Of a stretch of 9,119 bases of DNA, positions 1-5,696 are shown in pieces; position 1 is the stretch's first letter; every line of letters starts with the position of its first letter. Source of the DNA: Candidatus Poseidoniales archaeon (GTDB taxonomy: Archaea > Thermoplasmatota > Poseidoniia > Poseidoniales > Thalassarchaeaceae); contig JAPKEY010000053.1 of the NCBI GenBank assembly GCA_028821815.1, positions 1 to 9,119 on the forward strand, given 5' to 3'. Under the pieces are notes generated by a model that did no database searches, was not told the DNA's origin, and was given only the letters and a program-made list of their open reading frames with translations. Made by a program: the position numbers and the translations under genes.

Positions 1-807
1 GCCAGTTTGTGGACCGTTGTATGGAGGAGCAGTCATCATCCAAATATCGAGATCCTCGCAATCGCCTTGACCTCCAGGAATGCCACCACCAGTAACTGTC
101 TCGCCCCAGTTTCCAATGGCCATTTCGTAGTAGAATGCATGAGTCAGTGGGATGTTAGTTGTTGATTGGCTGGTCTGCTGAGCAGGGTTCGGGCCTCGCA
201 AAACCATGATTTCCATGTTAGTAATGGACTCGTCAAGGAAAAGACCGACAATGTCGTCTTTTCCATCGTTGTTTACGTCAACGATTTCCAAACCATAAAG
301 ATTTGGAGACACTGAAATTGGTGCTGAACGGGTCCAATCTGCAACACGCTCTCCACAGTCGCCCCAAATCACAGTCATATTTCCTAGCGGAGGTGTTGCG
401 CTACTTGCAACCCAAACGTTCTGACGGAAGAAGACAAGGTCATTGGCACCATCATCATTGATATCACCAATTCCAACTTCGTTGGCATTGGCCAAATCAA
501 ACCAGTGTGCGCGGCGAGATGTGTTGGCTGAGACCCACAAATCTTCCCGATCTGAAAAGTCACCATCCTCATTGTAGAGGACGGAAATCAGCATTCCCAT
601 TTCGCTGGCGGACACGATGTCTGCGTCACCATCACAATCCAAGTCACCGGATGCGATAGCAACCGGATTTCGCTGTACGGGGTACGTCTCGACGTGACTT
701 GCACTGATGGCGGGAACCATCGATACAAAGATCGATCCCAACATCAAGGTAACAAGTGCCAGACTGCGTACGCGTGCTTTATTCGATTTATTCTCATGTG
801 CAAACAT
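1..807 (-). CDS. Secreted FG-GAP/VCBS repeat protein, C-terminus cut by window edge
   Basis: An open frame runs from ATG at 807 to the left edge (269 codons, no stop), so only the N-terminal part is present. Residues 1-15 are basic and polar. Residues 16-34 are a hydrophobic signal segment with likely cleavage near AISA-S (about residues 36-37), so the protein should be exported. The mature part has three aspartate-rich calcium-loop motifs of the FG-GAP/VCBS type: GDLDCDGDADIV (54-65), GDINDDGANDLV (114-125) and VDVNNDGKDDIV (177-188). Spacing of about 60 residues suggests successive blades of a beta-propeller. Such proteins are surface or extracellular and often act in adhesion or carbohydrate binding; the partner here cannot be inferred. 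Cysteines at 58, 151 and 250 could form disulfides. The start is chosen because it gives a complete signal peptide; the ribosome site before it (GGTAGAG-like) is weak. The family is confident, the function is not. Confidence 0.85.
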   Translation of the reverse strand, partial: MFAHENKSNKARVRSLALVTLMLGSIFVSMVPAISASHVETYPVQRNPVAIASGDLDCDGDADIVSASEMGMLISVLYNEDGDFSDREDLWVSANTSRRAHWFDLANANEVGIGDINDDGANDLVFFRQNVWVASSATPPLGNMTVIWGDCGERVADWTRSAPISVSPNLYGLEIVDVNNDGKDDIVGLFLDESITNMEIMVLRGPNPAQQTSQSTTNIPLTHAFYYEMAIGNWGETVTGGGIPGGQGDCEDLDIWMMTAPPYNGPQTG

Positions 808-880
808 GTTGACCACTCTACCTGCCCGTCATGATGACTCTATTCAATAGTTACTCTCGCGTGCGCGTGACCTTTGCACG

Positions 881-886
881 ATAAAT
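881..886 (-). promoter_or_regulatory. Weak TATA-like element upstream of the FG-GAP gene
   Basis: On the minus strand this reads ATTTAT, about 75 bp before the FG-GAP start codon. If used as an archaeal TATA box, transcription would begin near 855-860 and leave a leader of about 50 nt. That leader would contain an 11-bp perfect palindrome (CTATTCAATAG, 840-850) and a CGCG-rich stretch (858-867). The match is short and no B-recognition element is clear, so this is only a candidate. Confidence 0.2.
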
Positions 887-962
887 GGCTCGCAATAGAA
901 CGATTATGGTGCAATCAAACAGTTCAGCCCAATATTTGCCAACGTACACTAATTTGGACCAC

Positions 963-968
963 AAAAAA
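963..968 (-). terminator. T6 tract 3 nt after the stop of the 972-1652 gene
   Basis: On the minus strand six consecutive T residues follow the TGA stop (972-974) after only three bases. Archaeal RNA polymerase can terminate at oligo-T tracts without a hairpin, and this is the end of the leftward ppi-acnA-unknown run before a gap of about 160 bp. No stem-loop precedes it. The position is suggestive, but a T6 run can also occur by chance. Confidence 0.35.
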
Positions 969-971
969 CGG

Positions 972-1652
972 TCAATCTGCCTCTAGCCAACGTGGACTTG
1001 GACCATACCCAACTCGATCCCCGCCGTGAACTTTGACAAGTTTGCCAAGACGCCACATTCCCTCAAGCCAAAGTTCGAGTTCTGTTCCTGAGCGTTCAAG
1101 TTGTTCACAAGCTGCATTATCAATGACTGAAATTGGTAGGGCTGTAACACCAAACTTCCTCACTGCCACTCGCATCAAGCGCTGCAACCACGCTTCGGCA
1201 ATTGGATCAGTAGATACCTGAGACATTATCGGTTCAGGGTCACCCATCTCACTGATGATTTCTGACAATTCTTCAGCCGTTGGAGAACGTGGGTGTTCAA
1301 TACCTAATTTTTCCATCTCAGCATCCAAATCCATTTCCCCGATGACACGACGAACAATTGGGATCCGACTTGGGTCAGGTGGTGGACCTGGTAGAATTAC
1401 AACCTCATCTGATTGCAATAAAATGGGATCATCTATGTCCGATTCATCGAGTTCATCGGCACTGGTTTCATTCTTTTCTTGCGGTGTTCGGCCTGTTGTC
1501 GCCATCGGCTGAACCCAACCGACATCCATCAAGCCCAAATCTTCACGTAACGAATTCACCCATTCAGCATCACCTTGGAGAAGAACATCGACATCCTCCT
1601 CGGGAACGCGAAAGCGAAAGCGCACAGGGCCCTTGAGTGTGGACATCGGCAT
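972..1652 (-). CDS. Unrecognised protein with acidic disordered linker, downstream of aconitase
   Basis: I do not recognise this family. The protein is about 226 aa from ATG 1652 (224 aa from ATG 1646, two codons on). A basic, beta-prone N-terminal block (residues 8-45, with RFRFRVPEED) is followed by an acidic, probably disordered linker (57-85, with DELDESDIDD) and a proline-rich turn (88-95, PGPPPDPSR). Next comes a charged helical stretch (104-137). A C-terminal helical domain (145-226) ends in GKLVKVHGGDRVGYGPSPRWLEAD-like sequence, which could be a winged-helix wing. There is no signal peptide, membrane segment or catalytic motif, so it is probably cytoplasmic. The frame stays open upstream to 1754, but that stretch overlaps the aconitase C-terminus and crosses the 1682-1698 hairpin, so the downstream start is preferred. 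No Shine-Dalgarno is seen. It lies 58 bp after acnA on the same strand and is probably co-transcribed. Confidence 0.7.
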   Translation of the reverse strand: MPMSTLKGPVRFRFRVPEEDVDVLLQGDAEWVNSLREDLGLMDVGWVQPMATTGRTPQEKNETSADELDESDIDDPILLQSDEVVILPGPPPDPSRIPIVRRVIGEMDLDAEMEKLGIEHPRSPTAEELSEIISEMGDPEPIMSQVSTDPIAEAWLQRLMRVAVRKFGVTALPISVIDNAACEQLERSGTELELWLEGMWRLGKLVKVHGGDRVGYGPSPRWLEAD

Positions 1653-1681
1653 CACTTGGCTCTGAGCGGTCTTTGAACCAC

Positions 1682-1698
1682 ACGGCCCGGAGGGCCGT
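1682..1698. repeat. GC-rich 7-bp stem, 3-nt loop palindrome between acnA and the 972-1652 gene
   Basis: ACGGCCC (1682-1688) and GGGCCGT (1692-1698) are perfect inverted arms around a 3-base loop. The hairpin lies in the 58-bp gap between the aconitase stop and the next start, 30 bp ahead of that start. No T tract follows on either strand, so it is not a classical intrinsic terminator. It may stabilise or process the mRNA between the two cistrons. Its build matches the palindrome at 5656-5672 (7-bp stem, 3-nt loop), but the sequences differ. Confidence 0.6.
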
Positions 1699-1710
1699 AG
1701 AAATATGGAT

Positions 1711-4407
1711 TCAAGAATGAACCAAATTACGCAGAACGGTTTGCAAAATTCCACCGTTTCGATAATATTCGACCTCTACGGGTGTGTCCAAACGAACCGT
1801 GGCCTCAAAGGTGATTTGGGTGCCATCGATCTTTGTTGCAGTAATATCCATTGAACTTAGAGGGACAAGGTCAGCACTGGCAGGGATATCGAAGGTTTCA
1901 GTTCCATCTAGGCCAAGAGAATCAGCATTTTCTCCATCGAGGAAGGTGAGAGGGAGAACGCCCATCCCCACTAGATTTGAGCGGTGAATACGCTCGAAAG
2001 ATGTGGCGATAACCGCCTTTACACCGAGCAAAAGTGTCCCTTTTGCAGCCCAATCACGGCTGCTACCAGTGCCGTATTCTTCTCCGGCAAGAACGATGAG
2101 CGGTGTGCCCGTTTCTTGGTATTTCATCGATGCAGCATAAATGGATTCAACTACACCCGAAGGGAAATGCGTCGTGTAGCCACCTTCTGTTCCTGGTGCG
2201 ATTCGATTTCGAATTCGAACATTGGCAAATGTACCTCGCATCATCACTTCGTGATTGCCTCGGCGGCTGCCGAACGAATTGAAATCACGGGGGGATACCC
2301 CATTGTCAACCAGATATTTTCCGGCAGGACCTGAATGAGGGAATGCACCTGCGGGGCTGATGTGATCAGTGGTGACCGAATCGCCCAAGTTCAACAGTAC
2401 ATGTGCACCTTCTATCGAAGAAATAGGTTCTGGTGTGGGTTGGATGCCTTCAAAGAATGAGGGCAGGCGAACATAGGTACTCTCAGGGGCCCATGGATAG
2501 AGGTCGCTCGCTTCGCTTGGAATCGAATCCCATCGAGGCTCGCTCATCACCGTTGAATAGCGTTCATTGAACATCTCCGGGGTAATAGCTTCGGCCATCA
2601 CTTCACGAATCTCACCATCAGTCGGCCAGATGTCGGCTAACATTACGGGTTTCCCCTCTGAATCAGTTCCAATTGGATCTTGTTCAAAATCAATATCCAA
2701 TGTTCCCGCAATCGCATAAGCTACCACAAGAGGTGGGCTGGCCAAATAATTCGCCTTCACTTTTTGGTGTACGCGCCCTTCGAAATTTCGGTTGCCTGAA
2801 ATCACAGAACCTACAACTAGATTTCCTTTGTCGATCGCAGCATCGATTTCAGGCTCCAATGGCCCTGAATTTCCGATGCAAGTCGTGCATCCATATCCGA
2901 CGTTGTGAAAACCCAATTCGTTGAGGTATTGGGTCAACCCTGCAGCATCATAATATTCGGTGACTACGCGGCTTCCAGGAGCCAAACTTGGTTTGCTCCA
3001 TGGTGCGACTTTGAGGCCTCTTTGGATTGCATTTCTTGCGAGGATTCCCGCACCGAGCATGACTGACGGATTCGATGTATTGGTACACGATGTAATGGCT
3101 GAAATCACGATATCACCGTGCTTGAGATTGTAGGTCTGGCCATCCGAACCCATCACTTCGACTTGGTGGCCGCTTTGCGATGTATCAACACCATGCCCAG
3201 AATGTCCAACTGGAGCAGTCAAACTGTCATGCCAATGTGATTTCATTGCTGACAAATCAACACGATCTTGTGGACGCTTTGGACCAGCCATTGCCGGTTC
3301 AACATCACCCAAATCAAGAGACATGTTTGAGGTGAATTCTGGTGTCGCAGAATCAGGAGTGTAGAACATACCTTGGGCGCTCAAATATCGCTTGACATTC
3401 TCGACATGTTTGGGGTCCCTTCCAGATAACAGCATGTATTCCAATGTAATCTCATCGACGGGGAAAAATCCACAGGTGGCCCCATATTCAGGTGCCATGT
3501 TGGCGATGGTTGCACGATCGGGTAGAGTTAGGGCTGCAAGGCCAGCTCCATGGAATTCTACAAATTTGCTAACCACTCCGTGTGCGCGCAGCATTTCAAC
3601 GATGCGTAGCGTCATGTCTGTGGCGGTCACACCTGGTCGCAGTGTACCGGTTAATTCGAATCCTACAACCTCGGGCAAGAGCATGTAAATCGGTTGGCCG
3701 AGCATCACGGCTTCAGCTTCAATTCCACCCACGCCCCATCCGAGTACACCGAGTCCATTGATCATCGTCGTATGGCTATCAGTTCCCACCAAAGAGTCGG
3801 GAATCCACATACCATCTTCTTCACGTGCAACACTGGCAATCCACTCGAGGTTGACTTGGTGAACAATCCCTCGGCCGGGTGGAACGGCACGGAAATTATC
3901 GAGGCTCTGCTGGCCCCATTTGAGGAATTGATATCGCTCCATGTTACGCTGATATTCAATCTCCAAATTTCGCTCCCGCGCATCAGGGAAAAGACCGGAA
4001 ACATCGACTTGAACCGAGTGGTCAATCACCAAATCCACGGGCACTTGGGGGTTGACCTTCTTTGGGTCGCCACCTAATGCCACCATGGCGTCACGTAGTG
4101 CAGCGATATCGACTACTGCAGGTACACCGGTGAAATCCTGCAATATCACCCGTGAGGGCATGAAAGGGATCTCGGCGGGTGATTGAGTTGGCGACCAAGC
4201 AGCAATTCGCTGCACATCCTCTTCAGTCACCAGAAATCCATCACACTTGCGCAGAGCGGCCTCGAGTAGAACGCGAATTGTACAGGGCAATTTGGCTAGT
4301 TCACACAGACCTGCAGATTCTAACGCATGTAGATTTGCAAAGTGCCCAACCTCACCATTCGACATCTCAAATGCCGCTGTGGCGGAGAAGGGATCTGCAC
4401 TCGCCAT
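1711..4407 (-). CDS. acnA: Aconitate hydratase, AcnA type (4Fe-4S)
   Basis: Aconitase interconverts citrate and isocitrate through cis-aconitate in the cytoplasmic TCA cycle. The 898-aa length matches AcnA/IRP-type enzymes (about 890 aa). Cluster ligands are C441 (SCTNTSNP), C507 and C510 (GYGCTTCIGNSGP). Other signatures are DSHTTMINGLGVLGWGVGG (210-228), GPKRPQDRVDL (375-385), SGNRNFEGRVH (537-547), GDSVTTDHISPAG (675-687), SRRGNHEVMMRGT (714-726) and the active-site loop GTGSSRDWAAKG (779-790), holding the catalytic serine and substrate-binding arginine. The swivel domain occupies about residues 670-830, and the tail EYYRNGGILQTVLRN is typical of AcnA. All key residues are present, so the enzyme should be active. 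Sequence blocks resemble bacterial AcnA very closely. ATG 4407 is the most upstream ATG; an AAGGA lies about 22 nt before it, which is far for a ribosome site. It lies 66 bp after ppi and is likely in the same transcript. Confidence 0.98.
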   Translation of the reverse strand: MASADPFSATAAFEMSNGEVGHFANLHALESAGLCELAKLPCTIRVLLEAALRKCDGFLVTEEDVQRIAAWSPTQSPAEIPFMPSRVILQDFTGVPAVVDIAALRDAMVALGGDPKKVNPQVPVDLVIDHSVQVDVSGLFPDARERNLEIEYQRNMERYQFLKWGQQSLDNFRAVPPGRGIVHQVNLEWIASVAREEDGMWIPDSLVGTDSHTTMINGLGVLGWGVGGIEAEAVMLGQPIYMLLPEVVGFELTGTLRPGVTATDMTLRIVEMLRAHGVVSKFVEFHGAGLAALTLPDRATIANMAPEYGATCGFFPVDEITLEYMLLSGRDPKHVENVKRYLSAQGMFYTPDSATPEFTSNMSLDLGDVEPAMAGPKRPQDRVDLSAMKSHWHDSLTAPVGHSGHGVDTSQSGHQVEVMGSDGQTYNLKHGDIVISAITSCTNTSNPSVMLGAGILARNAIQRGLKVAPWSKPSLAPGSRVVTEYYDAAGLTQYLNELGFHNVGYGCTTCIGNSGPLEPEIDAAIDKGNLVVGSVISGNRNFEGRVHQKVKANYLASPPLVVAYAIAGTLDIDFEQDPIGTDSEGKPVMLADIWPTDGEIREVMAEAITPEMFNERYSTVMSEPRWDSIPSEASDLYPWAPESTYVRLPSFFEGIQPTPEPISSIEGAHVLLNLGDSVTTDHISPAGAFPHSGPAGKYLVDNGVSPRDFNSFGSRRGNHEVMMRGTFANVRIRNRIAPGTEGGYTTHFPSGVVESIYAASMKYQETGTPLIVLAGEEYGTGSSRDWAAKGTLLLGVKAVIATSFERIHRSNLVGMGVLPLTFLDGENADSLGLDGTETFDIPASADLVPLSSMDITATKIDGTQITFEATVRLDTPVEVEYYRNGGILQTVLRNLVHS

Positions 4408-4473
4408 GGTACGACGACCGGGCGGACATCCTTGAACGTCACTCTCAAATCAGGTCACTGAATGACGACCGAT

Positions 4474-5469
4474 TCAAGCGATGACTACACTTTCTAGGGT
4501 GACGGTATTGATTGGATTATCATTCTCTCCAGTCGCAGATTCACTGATTTGGGTCACAAATCCACACCCGGACGTAATCGTTCCAAAGACGGTGTGAACA
4601 CCATCAAGCCAATCAGGAACGCTGTCTTCTGGAATCAAGAAAAACTGACTCCCGCCTGTGTTTGGATTGGTTGTTTTTGCCATTGATATGACACATGAAT
4701 CGTGTAGAAGTCCATTGTCTGCTTCATCTGGAACGGTGTAGTCCGTCTCTGCTGAACAATCTGCCACAGAGGATTGGCCATTGCAGTAACCGTAGAATTC
4801 AGCAGCATAGCCACCAGTTCCATCGGAATTCTGGAAATCGCCACCTTGAATCATGAAATCGTCAATGACACGATGGAAAATTGTATTGTCATACAGACCG
4901 CGTTCAGCTAATTTGACGAAATTGTCCACATGGAGTGGTGCATCATCTCGGTGCAATTCAATCGTGACGTCCACAGATTGGCGACTGGAGGGGTCATTGG
5001 TATCAGATTGGAAGGATATTGTCACGACTGCAACATCGCTTGAAGTACCTACAATAACATCGGGGAGGACTTTGAGTCCAACCAATACCAAACCGATGGC
5101 CACAACGATACTGACGATACCGAGGAATGTTGGTGCACCATCATCGATGAACAATGCCATACCACCCGCACGAATGCCAAGACCATCCATCTCAGATCTG
5201 AGACTGTTGAGATTACGACGGGCTTTCTTATCATTTGGATTGACCTTAAGGGCACTTTCATAGTGGCCAACAGCCTCCTTGAACAATCTCTTGTCATTGC
5301 CTGATTGGCGAGCCTGTATAGCTTTGGCTTCCCCCGCGAGTTTCCATGTTTTCGATTCTTTCGCTTCAACATCAGTTTCACGCAGAATCTCAAGCGCTTC
5401 GGCTGGATTTTCCATTTTAATTTGCATCTCTGCTTTGAGCCAACCTTGCTCAATCTTCTTGGACACCAT
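4474..5469 (-). CDS. Membrane-anchored TPR-cyclophilin (peptidyl-prolyl cis-trans isomerase)
   Basis: The protein (331 aa from ATG 5469) has three parts. Residues 5-95 are helical and TPR-like (AVGHYESALKVNPNDKKARRNL at 66-87 is a good TPR). Residues 115-138 form one transmembrane helix preceded by positive charges, which predicts the TPR part inside and the C-terminus outside. Residues 163-331 are a cyclophilin domain with FHRVIDDFMIQGGD (198-211), MAKT (263-266), GGSQFFL (272-278) and WLDGVHTVFG (287-296). The active-site residues equivalent to human CypA R55, F60, M61, Q63, A101, F113, W121, L122 and H126 are all seen (R200, F205, M206, Q208, A264, F277, W287, L288, H292). It should therefore catalyse proline isomerisation on exported proteins. 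Cysteines 229, 238, 259 and 302 may form disulfides. A TTG start at 5496 would add nine residues; an AAGGAG at 5488-5493 lies 18 nt before ATG 5469, so the start is not settled. Confidence 0.93.
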   Translation of the reverse strand: MVSKKIEQGWLKAEMQIKMENPAEALEILRETDVEAKESKTWKLAGEAKAIQARQSGNDKRLFKEAVGHYESALKVNPNDKKARRNLNSLRSEMDGLGIRAGGMALFIDDGAPTFLGIVSIVVAIGLVLVGLKVLPDVIVGTSSDVAVVTISFQSDTNDPSSRQSVDVTIELHRDDAPLHVDNFVKLAERGLYDNTIFHRVIDDFMIQGGDFQNSDGTGGYAAEFYGYCNGQSSVADCSAETDYTVPDEADNGLLHDSCVISMAKTTNPNTGGSQFFLIPEDSVPDWLDGVHTVFGTITSGCGFVTQISESATGENDNPINTVTLESVVIA

Positions 5470-5538
5470 GTTCCCGCCGAGTCCGGTCTCCTTCAAAACC
5501 GCAGCGGAAGGCGGCGATAACTCAAAACATATCCCGTG

Positions 5539-5558
5539 AAGGTGATAATTTACACCTT
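5539..5558. promoter_or_regulatory. 20-bp operator-like dyad on a TATA-like core in the divergent ppi/korA promoter region
   Basis: Perfect 6-bp arms AAGGTG (5539-5544) and CACCTT (5553-5558) flank an 8-bp AT core, ATAATTTA, whose central AATT is also symmetric; 16 of 20 bases obey the dyad. The core reads TAAATTAT on the minus strand. As a TATA box there it would place the ppi start near 5520, about 25-50 nt before the ppi start codon. Read rightward it would give a korA transcript starting near 5575 with a long leader. Arm and spacer lengths suit a dimeric helix-turn-helix regulator. Which promoter it serves, and the regulator, are unknown. Confidence 0.4.
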
Positions 5559-5599
5559 ATTCGGCGCACTGAGTGATGGTTCAAATGATGTTGATAGTA

Positions 5600-5629
5600 G
5601 CCGATGGCGCAGCAATGCCTATTATCGGC
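5600..5629 (+). promoter_or_regulatory. Imperfect stem-loop in the presumed korA leader
   Basis: GCCGAT (5600-5605) pairs with ATCGGC (5624-5629). Inside, GGCG (5606-5609) can pair with TGCC (5616-5619, one G-T wobble), leaving a 4-nt bulge, TATT (5620-5623). If korA transcription begins near the 5545-5552 AT core, this would fold near the 5' end of the leader. The TATTAT at 5619-5625 is an alternative TATA-like site, in which case the stem-loop would be promoter DNA rather than RNA. Confidence 0.3.
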
Positions 5630-5655
5630 ACGACTCGGGGCCCACTCACACGCAA

Positions 5656-5672
5656 GGGGGGCTACGCCCCCC
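5656..5672. repeat. Very GC-rich 7-bp stem, 3-nt loop palindrome ahead of korA
   Basis: GGGGGGC (5656-5662) and GCCCCCC (5666-5672) are perfect arms around the loop TAC. It ends 24 bp before the korA ATG and just before the only purine-rich ribosome-site candidate (GGAG, 5681-5684). As RNA this would be a very stable hairpin in the 5' leader and could limit or time ribosome access; as DNA it resembles short GC-rich palindromes scattered in intergenic DNA of many prokaryotes. No T tract follows, so a terminator role is unlikely. Confidence 0.6.
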
Positions 5673-5696
5673 CGCGCACAGGAGACATCGTCACCG

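Noticed and set aside
938..1005. Imperfect direct repeat: GCCAACGT...TTGGACCA at 938-961 and again at 986-1005
   Set aside because: The second copy is the C-terminal coding end of the unknown gene; two shared 8-mers with different spacing in 70 bp may be a small decayed duplication but is too weak to call an attachment site or functional repeat.
1653..1754. N-terminal extension of the 972-1652 gene that would overlap the aconitase end
   Set aside because: It reads through the 1682-1698 hairpin and 44 bases of acnA on the same strand, has unusual composition (FCKPFCVIWF), and the recognisable domain starts after residue 35.
1984..2334. Plus-strand open frame of 116 codons antisense to acnA
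   Set aside because: It lies wholly within a well-supported gene on the other strand and its product has no recognisable motif. Similar antisense frames at 3392-3688, 3694-4077, 4853-5263 and 7855-8124 were dropped for the same reason.
4413..4471. GACGACCG repeated at 4413-4420 and 4464-4471 in the ppi-acnA gap
   Set aside because: Only 8 bp, two copies, no symmetry and no promoter-like context; likely chance.
5470..5496. TTG start adding nine residues to the cyclophilin
   Set aside because: The added residues coincide with the AAGGAG purine tract and show no domain; ATG 5469 is preferred, though the 18-nt spacing leaves some doubt.
5604..5696. 31-residue N-terminal extension of KorA
   Set aside because: The extension encodes the GC palindrome as protein (RGATPPRAQ) and has no homology signal; KorA similarity begins at MERIVNDF from 5697.
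5497..5696. tRNA or small RNA gene in the divergent intergenic region
   Set aside because: No cloverleaf, T-loop (GTTCRA) or conserved RNA motif found; the inverted repeats there are explained as leader or promoter elements.
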